Source: an uncultured Bacteroides sp.
Lineage (GTDB): Bacteria > Bacteroidota > Bacteroidia > Bacteroidales > Bacteroidaceae
Length of the DNA stretch: 64,000 nucleotides
NCBI RefSeq assembly: GCF_959029255.1
Contig: NZ_CAUFUE010000002.1
Location: 167,498-231,497, forward strand
Direction of reading: 5' to 3'
Part shown: in pieces, positions 36,292 through 44,781 of the stretch
How the letters are laid out: every line of letters begins with the position of its first letter
Position numbering within the stretch: position 1 is the stretch's first letter
The notes under the pieces: model-generated
The model's database searches: none
Told to the model about the DNA's origin: nothing
Seen by the model: only the letters and a program-made list of their open reading frames with translations
Position numbers and translations under genes: made by a program

Positions 36292-36313
36292 TTACGAAAC
36301 ATTCGTAGCTTTG
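36292..36313 (+). promoter_or_regulatory. Putative BlaI operator overlapping the -7 box of blaI
   Basis: TACGAAACATTCGTA (36293-36307) is a 7+1+7 dyad with one mismatch. Its last two bases start the -7 box TAGCTTTG (36306-36313). BlaI-type repressors usually bind a dyad over their own promoter, so autoregulation is expected. The near-identical site at 15210 has the same phasing. Confidence 0.7.
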
Positions 36314-36341
36314 TATTGAATTCAATTAAATATTTTATTCC

Positions 36342-36704
36342 ATGGAGAAGTTAACATTACAAGAAGAAGAAGCAATGATTTATATTTGGGAACTGGGCAG
36401 TTGCTTCGTCAAAGAGATTGTTGCCAAATATCCCGAGCCAAAACCACCGTACACCACGGTAGCATCTATCGTGAAGAACCTGGAACGGAAACGATATGTC
36501 AGTTCCACACGTGTAGGAAATACATATCAATATACGCCTGCTATTCGCGAAAGCGAGTACAAACGAACTTTCATGAGTGGATTTGTACGTAATTATTTTG
36601 AAGATTCTTATAAGGAAATGGTTTCTTTCTTCGCCAAAGAGCAGAAGATTTCGACCAACGACCTGAAAGATATTATAGATATGATTGAAAAGGGAAAAGA
36701 ATAA
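36342..36704 (+). CDS. blaI: BlaI/MecI/CopY-family transcriptional repressor
   Basis: The protein has 120 residues, the usual BlaI length. The N-terminal winged helix has L-T-x-x-E-E-A-M-I-Y-I-W-E and the recognition segment Y-T-T-V-A-S-I-V-K-N-L-E-R-K-R-Y-V. The C-terminal helices form the dimer. Relatives repress until a BlaR1-type membrane protease cuts or displaces them; that protease gene lies 13 bases downstream. No beta-lactamase gene is nearby, so the signal is probably not a beta-lactam. Confidence 0.94.
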   Translation: MEKLTLQEEEAMIYIWELGSCFVKEIVAKYPEPKPPYTTVASIVKNLERKRYVSSTRVGNTYQYTPAIRESEYKRTFMSGFVRNYFEDSYKEMVSFFAKEQKISTNDLKDIIDMIEKGKE

Positions 36705-36717
36705 AGATTGATATACT

Positions 36718-38529
36718 ATGTTAGCCTATTTTCTTAAAATTAATGTAGCGATAGCGTTATTCTATGCGTTTTATCGGCTGTTCTTCTACAAAGACACATT
36801 CTTTGGATGGCGCAGAACGGTATTGCTGAGTTTTTTCGCTATCTCAGCGGCTGTACCTCTACTGAATATACAAACATGGATTACCACTCAAGAGCCTATG
36901 GTAGCCATGGCCGACCTTTACGCCAGTGTAGTCTTGCCGGAATTCACGATTGCTCCCGAAACAGATACCAACTGGGCAAACACAATGCTGACCGGTATCA
37001 ACATTCTTTATTGGGGAGGAGTAGGAATTCTGTTCATACGCTTTCTCTGCCAACTAGCCGGCATCATCCGTTTGGCTTTTCGGTGCCGTATCTCTAAAAT
37101 AGGTAACATAAACGTACACTTATTGTCCAATGCGCAAGGGCCTTTCTCATTCTTTCAATGGATTTTCATTAATCCCGATTCACATAATGAACAGGAATTG
37201 AACGAAATATTGACACATGAGCTTACACATGCCTCGCAATGGCATTCCATCGACATTATTGTCAGCGAATTGGCCTGCATTCTATGCTGGTTCAATCCGT
37301 TTGCCTGGCTCATGAAGCGGGAAATCCGCACTAATCTGGAATATATGGCAGATGCCAGCGTATTGGCAAACGGCTATGACTCCAAAGCCTATCAGTATCA
37401 TCTGCTAGGTCTATCCCACCATAAGGCTGCAGCAACTATCTATAATAGTTTCAATGTTTTACCATTAAAAAAACGTATCAAGATGATGAACAAGAAAAGA
37501 ACCCGAGAAATAGGAAGAACAAAATACCTTATGTTTCTTCCTTTAGCAGCCTTACTCATGATTATCAGCAACATAGAAGCCGTGGCACGTACCACGAAAA
37601 ATATTGCAAGGGAAGTCATAGAGGCAGTAGAGAATGACGAAACCATAGAGCCGCAAACTGAAGTTTTGCCGGAAGTTATGAAATCGCCGGAAGCGCGCCC
37701 CATGGAAGAAACCAAGAAGACGCATCCGGTGGAACAAATGGTAAAAGCCATAACAACTCCGAAGGATACAGTGCCCAAAGATGTAGTCTTCGAAGTAGTA
37801 GAAGTGATGCCTGAATTTCTTGATGGTGGCATGTCCGGACTGATGACATATCTAAGCAAGAATGTCAAATATCCGGCAGAGGCTATCAGCCAAAAAATAG
37901 AAGGCAGAGTAGTGGTCCAGTTTGTTATAAATAAGGATGGCAGTATCAGTGATGTCGGCCTGACTCGCAGTGCGAACCCTCTTCTGGACAAGGAAGCCAT
38001 TCGCGTGATAAGCGCCATGCCTAAATGGAAACCGGGCATGCAACGTGGCATGGCAGTGCGAGTGAAATATACCGTACCCGTCATGTTCAGACTACCGGCA
38101 GAGAAGAAGGTAGCACCTTATCAGGCAGTAGTAGGAACAGCTAAAGACGGGAAATTAGAAGAAGTGGTTGCCGTAGGCTACATGCCTGCTACCCCCAATG
38201 CCCCAATAGAAGGAAAAGTTTTTGAAAAAGTGGAGAACATGCCGGAGTTTCCGGGTGGTGTGCATGGACTGATGCAATACATTTCCAAAAACCTTAAATA
38301 TCCAATAGTCGCCCAAAAAGCCGGAAAACAAGGAAAGGTTATAGTAGCGATGATTGTTGACAAAGAAGGAAACATAACCGAACCCAAAGTTATAAAAGGA
38401 GTAGATCCGCTATTGGATGCCGAAGCCATCAGGATAATCAGTAACATGCCCCAATGGAAGCCCGGAACTGACAAAGGAGAGAAAGTGAATGTGAAATATA
38501 CCCTACCGATAATGTTCAGATTACAATAG
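36718..38529 (+). CDS. BlaR1-like M56 membrane metallopeptidase with two TonB C-terminal domains
   Basis: This 603-residue protein has N-terminal membrane helices (about 5-25, 35-52, 90-112) and an M56 domain with zinc motif H-E-L-T-H near 166. Another helix lies near 275-295, then a Pro/Lys/Glu-rich linker. Two tandem TonB_C domains follow (about 360-460 and 505-603), each with V-x-F/M-I-V/N-K-D/E-G and M-P-x-W-K-P-G. The M56 part should cut BlaI. The TonB-like ends replace the penicillin-binding sensor of BlaR1 and may touch outer-membrane receptors or sense envelope state. Confidence 0.93.
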   Translation: MLAYFLKINVAIALFYAFYRLFFYKDTFFGWRRTVLLSFFAISAAVPLLNIQTWITTQEPMVAMADLYASVVLPEFTIAPETDTNWANTMLTGINILYWGGVGILFIRFLCQLAGIIRLAFRCRISKIGNINVHLLSNAQGPFSFFQWIFINPDSHNEQELNEILTHELTHASQWHSIDIIVSELACILCWFNPFAWLMKREIRTNLEYMADASVLANGYDSKAYQYHLLGLSHHKAAATIYNSFNVLPLKKRIKMMNKKRTREIGRTKYLMFLPLAALLMIISNIEAVARTTKNIAREVIEAVENDETIEPQTEVLPEVMKSPEARPMEETKKTHPVEQMVKAITTPKDTVPKDVVFEVVEVMPEFLDGGMSGLMTYLSKNVKYPAEAISQKIEGRVVVQFVINKDGSISDVGLTRSANPLLDKEAIRVISAMPKWKPGMQRGMAVRVKYTVPVMFRLPAEKKVAPYQAVVGTAKDGKLEEVVAVGYMPATPNAPIEGKVFEKVENMPEFPGGVHGLMQYISKNLKYPIVAQKAGKQGKVIVAMIVDKEGNITEPKVIKGVDPLLDAEAIRIISNMPQWKPGTDKGEKVNVKYTLPIMFRLQ

Positions 38530-38542
38530 GATTGTAATGGGA

Positions 38543-38602
38543 TAAGGTGGTAATTGATTGAACAATATTAACTTAATTATGCCGTAAATCATTACCACCT
38601 TA
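38543..38602. terminator. Inverted repeat between the M56 and mrp genes
   Basis: A perfect 12-base inverted repeat TAAGGTGGTAAT / ATTACCACCTTA with a 36-base loop separates two convergent genes. A small hairpin (38521-38537, TTACAAT arms) overlaps the M56 gene end. T-runs are weak, so termination is probable but not certain. Confidence 0.55.
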
Positions 38603-38609
38603 CCACATT

Positions 38610-39710
38610 CTATTTATTCATTTCCACAATCTGAGTGGGAGCCATTTCCACATTCCGGCGATCTACCTGGCGGACTACAGCGGCAGCCAGTTGCAAGAAC
38701 GCACGTCCGGTCACCGTATTTTCATCGAGAGCAACAGGCGTACCCTTATCACCACTCTCACAAATACTTTGTACGATAGGTATTTGTCCCAACAAAGGTA
38801 CATGCATCTCCTCTGCCAGCTTCTTTGCGCCTTCCTTACCGAAGATATAATATTTATTTTCAGGTAATTCGGCAGGCGTAAACCAAGCCATGTTTTCTAC
38901 CAGCCCGAGAATAGGAACATTTACTTTATCATTAGTAAACATATTGATACCTTTGCGGGCATCGGCGAGTGCCACAGCTTGCGGAGTGCTGACAACAATC
39001 GCTCCTGTCAATGCAAGTGTTTGTACCACAGTCAGGTGAATGTCACTGGTACCGGGAGGAAGATCAATCAGAAAATAATCCAGTTCTCCCCAGTTGGCAT
39101 CCCCTATCAGTTGTTTCAAAGCATTGCTGGCCATACCGCCACGCCACAACGTAGCCTGATCGGGATCGACAAAGAAACCTATGGAAAGCAACTTGATACC
39201 GTATTTCTCAATCGGTACAATCAAATCACGCCCACCGATATTCTCTGCAAACGGACGTGCATCTTCCACCTGAAACATCTTGGGCATGGAAGGACCGAAA
39301 ATATCGGCATCCAGCAAACCCACTTTATATCCCAGTTTCGCCAAAGAGACGGCAAGGTTAGCTGCAACAGTAGATTTACCTACCCCACCTTTACCCGAGG
39401 ACACCCCTATAATATTCTTTACCTGCGGCAATAGCTTGCCCACTTCAGGACGTGCAGCCTGTCGGCTTTCCGTAGAAATCTCCACTTCCACATCAGGAGA
39501 GACGTATGTATGTATAGCAGTCTCAGCAGCCTTTACCATAGACTTCATAAATGGGTCGGTCGGTTTCTCAAATGTCAGCGAAAAGCTGACTTTCATCCCA
39601 TCAATACGCATATTATCGGCAACCATCTCTGCCTCAACGAGATTTTTTCCGTTACCGGGATAACGCACCGTTGCCAGCGCATCAAGAATTAGTTTTGGAT
39701 ATAATGTCAT
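38610..39710 (-). CDS. mrp: Mrp/ApbC (NBP35-like) iron-sulfur cluster carrier ATPase
   Basis: The protein has 366 residues. An N-terminal MIP18/DUF59 domain (1-90) precedes a P-loop ATPase with the deviant Walker A S-G-K-G-G-V-G-K-S-T near 104. L-L-D-A-D-I-F-G-P-S-M-P and D-L-P-P-G-T-S-D follow. Mrp proteins carry iron-sulfur clusters to target enzymes in the cytoplasm. It is downstream of trmB on the same strand, but a long palindromic element lies between them. Confidence 0.93.
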   Translation of the reverse strand: MTLYPKLILDALATVRYPGNGKNLVEAEMVADNMRIDGMKVSFSLTFEKPTDPFMKSMVKAAETAIHTYVSPDVEVEISTESRQAARPEVGKLLPQVKNIIGVSSGKGGVGKSTVAANLAVSLAKLGYKVGLLDADIFGPSMPKMFQVEDARPFAENIGGRDLIVPIEKYGIKLLSIGFFVDPDQATLWRGGMASNALKQLIGDANWGELDYFLIDLPPGTSDIHLTVVQTLALTGAIVVSTPQAVALADARKGINMFTNDKVNVPILGLVENMAWFTPAELPENKYYIFGKEGAKKLAEEMHVPLLGQIPIVQSICESGDKGTPVALDENTVTGRAFLQLAAAVVRQVDRRNVEMAPTQIVEMNK

Positions 39711-39760
39711 AATATATAATTTTTAATAAATAAACTGTTTGATAAATGGGAATTTGGGGA

Positions 39761-39854
39761 AATGAAGAACTAAGAATGAAGAATGAAGAATTACCTTGCG
39801 GCGTGCTTGCATTGCGCAGCCAAATTCTTCATTCTTCATTCTTAATTCTTCATT
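39761..39854 (-). repeat. Palindromic repeat element, copy 1 (30-nt core, 32-nt arms)
   Basis: The arms 39761-39792 and 39823-39854 are inverted repeats with one mismatch in 32, built of the words AATGAAGAA, TTAAG and GAATGAAGAATT. They enclose a 30-nt GC-rich core (39793-39822). On the minus strand this core matches the core at 43355-43384 at 27 of 30 positions. The element starts seven bases after the trmB stop, on the mrp side. Confidence 0.88.
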
Positions 39855-39860
39855 AAATTA

Positions 39861-40619
39861 TCATTTACTGGTTTGCAACCCACTACGTTTACTACGATTG
39901 TAGCTGCGATACTCATCCAATTCTATTTCCACATCAGGCTCCTGCAAATCACCGGATTGCGGCAGCATGAACTTGATATATTTAATATTCAAGCCACGAT
40001 CCAACCATTGTTGTTCATAGTAAGTACGAATACCAAGAATATCGTCCACCAAATCAGAATGATAAAGGTCATCGGTAATGAACTCCATCGGCAATTGGTT
40101 CTTCTCAATCATATACCTGGTATAGGTAAACATAAAATTACTATCCGTTTTCAGATGAACCAGACCGTTATCTTTCAGAAATCTACGGTATCGCTCCATG
40201 AAATAGGTTGAAGTGAGCCGCTTGGTAGCTTTCTTCATTTGCGGATCAGAAAAAGTAAGCCATATTTCGCTAACCTCACCGGGTGCAAAAAAGCGATCGA
40301 TGATTTCAATATTCGTACGCAAGAAAGCGACATTCTTCATGCCTGCTTGCAAGGACTCAGTGGCTCCAGTCCACATACGGGCACCTTTAATATCTACACC
40401 GATAAAATTCTTTTCCGGAAACATGCGTCCCAAACCTACGGTATATTCCCCACGACCACAACCAAGCTCCAATACAATCGGATTGTCATTCTTGAAGAAC
40501 TGTTCATGCCAGTTTCCCTTCATTTCAAACGGCACATTATCCACTACGGAATACGGATATTCAAAAACGTGCGGGTAACCCGCCATATCGGCAAACTTCT
40601 CTAATTTATTTTTTCCCAT
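39861..40619 (-). CDS. trmB: tRNA (guanine-N7-)-methyltransferase
   Basis: This 252-residue protein methylates G46 of tRNA with S-adenosylmethionine. It shows [12 protein letters not shown] near residue 50, the [11 protein letters not shown] motif, and [11 protein letters not shown] near 120, a variant of the TrmB F-P-D-P-W segment common in Bacteroidetes. It lies between ilvE and mrp, flanked on each side by a hairpin repeat. Confidence 0.94.
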   Translation of the reverse strand: MGKNKLEKFADMAGYPHVFEYPYSVVDNVPFEMKGNWHEQFFKNDNPIVLELGCGRGEYTVGLGRMFPEKNFIGVDIKGARMWTGATESLQAGMKNVAFLRTNIEIIDRFFAPGEVSEIWLTFSDPQMKKATKRLTSTYFMERYRRFLKDNGLVHLKTDSNFMFTYTRYMIEKNQLPMEFITDDLYHSDLVDDILGIRTYYEQQWLDRGLNIKYIKFMLPQSGDLQEPDVEIELDEYRSYNRSKRSGLQTSK

Positions 40620-40650
40620 CTATAAGCGTTGAAATATAAAGCAACTACGT

Positions 40651-40718
40651 TTAGGCACGGGTTACACGGATTTCACGGAATATAAATCCATCCGTGTTTC
40701 CGCGTAATCCGTGCCTAA
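40651..40718. repeat. Hairpin repeat with TTAGGCACGG arms
   Basis: Arms 40651-40670 and 40699-40718 pair with two mismatches in 20. An inner stem CACGGA/TCCGTG continues the hairpin. It shares GGCACGG and the CACGGATT word with 24919-24996. It fills most of the 122-base gap between ilvE and trmB. Confidence 0.7.
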
Positions 40719-40741
40719 CTATAAGTATAAATCTCTGATTT

Positions 40742-41761
40742 TTATTCTACGATAGTCACCCAGCCGTGTGTATCAGGCTCGTCACCATACTGAATAGCAC
40801 GCAATTTGTTGTACAACTTTGTGCAGACAGGTCCCGGCTTGCCATCTTTAGCTATAACGTACGACTTGCCATTCTCCACATCATCAATACGTTCAATCGG
40901 ACTGATTACGGCAGCCGTACCACAAGCGCCGGCTTCCTCAAATGTCAACAATTCTTCTTCAGGAACCGGACGACGTTCAACCTTCATGCCCATATCTTCC
41001 GCCAACTGCATCAAACTCTTGTTGGTGATAGACGGCAGGATAGATGTAGATTTCGGAGTAATATATGTATTATCCTTGATACCGAAGAAATTGGCAGCGC
41101 CACACTCATCGATGTATTTTTTCTCTTTGGCATCCAGATAGAATTCACACGCATAACCCAAGTCATGCGCTTTCTTGTTGGCACGCAGACTGGCAGCATA
41201 GTTACCACCAACCTTATAAATACCTGTACCCAACGGTGCCGAACGGTCATATTCGCGGATGATGACATACGGATTGGTTGAGAAACCACCCTTAAAGTAA
41301 GGTCCTACCGGAGTTACGAATACCACAAACAGATATTCACTGGCAGGATGTACGCCTACCTGCGCACCGGTACCCACCAACAACGGACGGATATACAATG
41401 ACGCTCCTGATTCGTATGGCGGGATAAAACGCTCGTTCAACTTAACCACCTTCAAAATAGCTTCTTTGAAGCGTTCGGTAGGAAGTTCCGCCATCAGAAT
41501 ACCACGGCAGGTAGACTGCAAACGAGCCGCATTTTCTTCCAAACGGAAAATGCGCACCTTACCGTCTTTACCACGGAAAGCCTTCAGGCCTTCAAATGCC
41601 TCTTGACCGTAATGCAAACAAGTGGCTGCCATGTGCATCGGGATAGTTTCCTCACTGCAAACTTCCAATTCTCCCCACTGTCCATTACGATTATAAATTC
41701 TCACATTGTAATCTGTCTTCATGTATCCGAACGGCAGATTAGCCCAATCAAGTTCTTTCAT
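40742..41761 (-). CDS. ilvE: Branched-chain amino acid aminotransferase
   Basis: This 339-residue, fold-type IV PLP enzyme of the eukaryote-like (BCAT) subgroup transfers the amino group between glutamate and the keto acids of Leu, Ile and Val. Features are H-Y-G-Q-E-A-F-E-G-L-K-A-F-R near 50-65, I-R-P-L-L near 130, the PLP lysine in G-I-Y-K-V-G-G-N-Y-A-A-S near 190, and E-A-G-A-C-G-T-A-A-V near 285. It follows xseB by 52 bases on the same strand. Confidence 0.96.
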   Translation of the reverse strand: MKELDWANLPFGYMKTDYNVRIYNRNGQWGELEVCSEETIPMHMAATCLHYGQEAFEGLKAFRGKDGKVRIFRLEENAARLQSTCRGILMAELPTERFKEAILKVVKLNERFIPPYESGASLYIRPLLVGTGAQVGVHPASEYLFVVFVTPVGPYFKGGFSTNPYVIIREYDRSAPLGTGIYKVGGNYAASLRANKKAHDLGYACEFYLDAKEKKYIDECGAANFFGIKDNTYITPKSTSILPSITNKSLMQLAEDMGMKVERRPVPEEELLTFEEAGACGTAAVISPIERIDDVENGKSYVIAKDGKPGPVCTKLYNKLRAIQYGDEPDTHGWVTIVE

Positions 41762-41813
41762 ATCTCAAAGTATTAGTTACTTCATTATGTACAATTTGCA
41801 ACAAAAATAGCTT

Positions 41814-42029
41814 TTATTCTTCACATTCCCGCTTCTCCGACAGTAATTTTTCAATTTCACGGTCAGCTTTAGTCAATTTATCGCTGCAAAACGCAATAAT
41901 ATCATTCGCTTCTTTTATCTTTTCTGCAAGCATGTCAATCTCCAACTCATTGTTGTCTATCTGACTGACAATCTTCTCCAAACGCTCCATGGCTTGGGAA
42001 TAAGTTTCTTTTTTCTTTGTAGTAGGCAT
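41814..42029 (-). CDS. xseB: Exodeoxyribonuclease VII small subunit
   Basis: This 71-residue helical protein has the XseB pattern S-Y-x-x-A-M-E-R-L-E-K-I-V-S-Q-I-D near the start and E-K-I-K-E-A-N in the middle. It binds XseA, encoded just upstream, to make the single-strand-specific nuclease. The intergenic 23 bases are part of a TTTACGATT repeat. Confidence 0.94.
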   Translation of the reverse strand: MPTTKKKETYSQAMERLEKIVSQIDNNELEIDMLAEKIKEANDIIAFCSDKLTKADREIEKLLSEKRECEE

Positions 42030-42035
42030 AGGGGG

Positions 42036-42080
42036 ATTTACGATTTGACTATTTACGATTTACTATTTACGATTGAAGTT
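42036..42080. repeat. TTTACGATT repeats across the xseA stop codon
   Basis: Three copies of ATTTACGATT spaced about 13-14 bases apart run from before the xseB start into the last codons of xseA. The XseA tail S-I-V-N-S-K-S and its stop are encoded by the repeat. The flank GAAGTT is shared with the cluster at 11581-11716. Confidence 0.75.
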
Positions 42081-43291
42081 AGTTCACCTTGATGAAGGCG
42101 GGTGGTTATCTCATCTCCTTCATTCAGCAGAGAAGCATCTTTCACCACTTTCCCATCTTTCAAAGTGATGCTGTAGCCACGGGCCAACTGTTTTTCCGGT
42201 GCAGCATCAGTAAGCCGTTGTTGCAGCAACTCCAGTCGATGACGATGACGGGACAAAGAGGAGGAAACGGCTTGGGAGATATCTTTCTTTGCCGTGAGCA
42301 AAGCGAGTTTTGCACCGGATATCCGTCGATAGGCAGCAGATGGAATACGGTTCTTATAATTTACGAGCTTGCGATGTTCCTGCGACAGCAAGTTTCGAGT
42401 CCCTTCCTGCAAACGGGTGGCAAGTAATTCCAGTTCATCGGCGGCATCATTCATGCAACCTATCAAATACTCGGCGGCGGCGGTAGGAGTTTTAACACGG
42501 GTATGCGCCACAGAATCGAGCACCGTATCATCCCTTTCATGTCCGATACCGGTAATGATGGGCAAAGGAAACTGTGCACAGGCAGCAGCCAGCAAGTAGG
42601 TATCAAAACCGGAAAGATCGGATGTAGCTCCACCACCCCGGATAATAACCACTACATCAAACTCCGGCAAACGGGCATTCACTTTATCAAGGGCAGCCAA
42701 TATGGAGTCTTCCACCCGGTCGCCCTGCATCAGGACAGGAAATAGCTCTGTATAAAAATAAAATCCCCGTGAATTGTTTTGCAATTGATGGCAAAAATCA
42801 CCATATCCGGCCGCCGTAGGTGAAGATATAATAGCGATACGTTGGGGCAAGCGAGGCATATCCAACTCCTTATTCAACGTCAGTACTCCTTCTTCCTCCA
42901 ACTGTTTCAAAATCTCCCTGCGCCGTCTTGCCATATCGCCCAATGTATAAGTAGGGTCGATATCCTGTACCGTCAGGCTATATCCGTAAAGTTCATGAAA
43001 GCTAACCGTCACTTGTACCAGTACTTTGATACCCGAAACAAAAGGTTGCCCCGTAGCCTCCTCGAAATAAGGCTTCAACAAGCGATATACATTTGCCCAA
43101 ATCGTACCACGTGCTTTAGCTATCAGGCTATTGCTACGAGGATCTTTCTGAATGAACTCCAAGTAGCAATGCCCCGTACTGTTGGTACGTACATCGCTCA
43201 ACTCCGCCTGTACCCAAAATTCATCGGGCAAGCATCGCTCTATGCTGCGACGTACCAAAGCATTCAAATCATATAAAGAGATTGCTTCCAT
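42053..43291 (-). CDS. xseA: Exodeoxyribonuclease VII large subunit
   Basis: The protein has 412 residues, shorter than the 456 of E. coli. It has an N-terminal OB-fold (about 5-105, with W-V-Q-A-E-L-S-D and G-H-C-Y-L-E). The catalytic domain (about 125-390) has I-S-S-P-T-A-A-G-Y-G-D-F and D-V-V-V-I-I-R-G-G-G-A-T-S-D-L followed by G-I-G-H-E-R-D. The tail holds G-Y-S-I-T. It degrades single-stranded DNA to short oligonucleotides together with XseB. The last residues derive from an intergenic repeat, so the natural C-terminus may have been altered. Confidence 0.95.
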   Translation of the reverse strand: MEAISLYDLNALVRRSIERCLPDEFWVQAELSDVRTNSTGHCYLEFIQKDPRSNSLIAKARGTIWANVYRLLKPYFEEATGQPFVSGIKVLVQVTVSFHELYGYSLTVQDIDPTYTLGDMARRRREILKQLEEEGVLTLNKELDMPRLPQRIAIISSPTAAGYGDFCHQLQNNSRGFYFYTELFPVLMQGDRVEDSILAALDKVNARLPEFDVVVIIRGGGATSDLSGFDTYLLAAACAQFPLPIITGIGHERDDTVLDSVAHTRVKTPTAAAEYLIGCMNDAADELELLATRLQEGTRNLLSQEHRKLVNYKNRIPSAAYRRISGAKLALLTAKKDISQAVSSSLSRHRHRLELLQQRLTDAAPEKQLARGYSITLKDGKVVKDASLLNEGDEITTRLHQGELTSIVNSKS

Positions 43292-43329
43292 AACCTAGAG
43301 AAATGATGAATGAGAAATGATAAATTAAG

Positions 43330-43409
43330 AATGAAGAATGATGAATGAAGAATTTAGCTGCGCAGTGCAAGCATGCCGCAAGGTAATTCTTCATTCTTAA
43401 TTCTTCATT
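43330..43409 (+). repeat. Palindromic repeat element, copy 2 (30-nt core, 25-nt arms)
   Basis: Arms 43330-43354 and 43385-43409 are inverted with two mismatches in 25. The core 43355-43384 matches the core of copy 1 at 27 of 30 bases in the opposite orientation. The right arm enters the S8 peptidase gene and encodes its last residues, L-M-K-N, and its stop. Confidence 0.88.
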
Positions 43410-44761
43410 AAATTATTATACGCCCTCCACATATCCGGCACCCCGTATCCATAAATATTATCCGGGAAATCAGCCCGGTCGCCCGACCGGCGTACCAGTT
43501 CAATCACTTCCTTGGCAGTGAGTTCAGGACGTGCCTGCCACAGACAAGTCACCATTCCGCACATAATAGGTGAAGAGAAAGAAGTTCCGTTCGCCTTCCC
43601 TTGAGTCCCATCGGTACGCATCACGTCGGAACCTTCGCCAACGGCCACCACATCAGGTTTTATCCGGTTATCCGCCGTATTGCCGATAGATGAAAAAGGA
43701 GCAAGAATTGCATTTTTATCAACGGCACCTACCGTCAGCACGTTCTCAGCATCGCCCGGAGGAGTAGTCTTTTTCCAAGAACCCATGCCCGAGTTACCTG
43801 CACTACACACCAGTATCATTCCCTTATCTGCAATGCGGGAAGCCTGGCGGGACATCAGCGCATGGTGCCCGTCCAAATCACGGTATTTATAATCTTTCGA
43901 CTTATCATCAAACGTATAATATCCCAAAGAAGTATTCAGCACATCAACTCCTACACTGTCCGCAAATTCCACAGCCGCCGCCCAATAGTCCTGCTCCACC
44001 AGGTGCTCCGTATATTCGTCTTCACTGCGGAGCAACCAAAAAGAAGCTTCCGGCGCCGTACCTGTCATCACATTCGGTTGATTCATACCGATACAGGAAA
44101 GAACCATCATGCCATGGCTGCTTTCCGCAAAAATATCTGCTTGCGGATTGACAAAGTCTTTCACACCCAGGATGCGGATATTCTGCATAGCGGTTATCTT
44201 GTCCGCATTGTGAAAACCGGCATCAATAACAGCAATCGTCATGCCTTGTCCCTTAAAACCGGCGGCATGCAGCTTATCACCGTTACTAAGTTTTATCTGC
44301 TCAATGGCCGGGCCATATATACTGTCAGGATATATTCTTGGCGTATTTATCACTGAATCGCGCACGGTTGCCATGGTCGGGAGACCGGCTTTCGGAGCTA
44401 TCCAAACCTTTTCTGTGGCGCAGACAAAAGGCAGTGCGGCAATACGGTCTATCAATGTAGAATCGTTGCAAGAGACAGTTACAAAGTTCTCCCACTTTCC
44501 CGTAACCACGATATTCACTCCCTGCCTACGGATTTCATCAATATATTGGCGGCACACCGGAAGGTCGGTAGAGTCTACCGCCAGACGTTGTTTCTGACGA
44601 CGGGCTATCGCCTTTTCCGAAAGGAACGCCTCAGGGTGTTCCAGCGAATAGCTAGTGGCAGCCTTATCTCTCAAGCTGATACGATATTTCAAAGTGTCTT
44701 GTTGTGCCGATGCACCTGTTGCAAGCAAAGCAAAGACTACAATAGCAATCAAATTCTTCAT
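43397..44761 (-). CDS. Exported S8 (subtilisin-like) serine peptidase
   Basis: I start at the ATG at 44761 (454 residues), which gives a clean signal peptide ending A-S-A-Q; an upstream ATG adds eight residues from repeat sequence. The triad is D in A-V-I-D-A-G-F-H-N near 175, H in S-S-H-G-M-M near 214, and S in G-T-S-F-S-S-P near 394. An N-terminal inhibitor-like region precedes it. It is downstream of mnmA. The start and the stop codon both lie inside copies of the AATGAAGAAT-type repeat. Confidence 0.93.
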   Translation of the reverse strand: MKNLIAIVVFALLATGASAQQDTLKYRISLRDKAATSYSLEHPEAFLSEKAIARRQKQRLAVDSTDLPVCRQYIDEIRRQGVNIVVTGKWENFVTVSCNDSTLIDRIAALPFVCATEKVWIAPKAGLPTMATVRDSVINTPRIYPDSIYGPAIEQIKLSNGDKLHAAGFKGQGMTIAVIDAGFHNADKITAMQNIRILGVKDFVNPQADIFAESSHGMMVLSCIGMNQPNVMTGTAPEASFWLLRSEDEYTEHLVEQDYWAAAVEFADSVGVDVLNTSLGYYTFDDKSKDYKYRDLDGHHALMSRQASRIADKGMILVCSAGNSGMGSWKKTTPPGDAENVLTVGAVDKNAILAPFSSIGNTADNRIKPDVVAVGEGSDVMRTDGTQGKANGTSFSSPIMCGMVTCLWQARPELTAKEVIELVRRSGDRADFPDNIYGYGVPDMWRAYNNLMKN

Positions 44762-44781
44762 TCTTAGTTCTTCATTAATTA

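Noticed and set aside
36342..38529. Beta-lactam resistance operon
   Set aside because: BlaI and an M56 protease are present, but no beta-lactamase or penicillin-binding protein gene is adjacent, and the sensor part is TonB-like rather than penicillin-binding.
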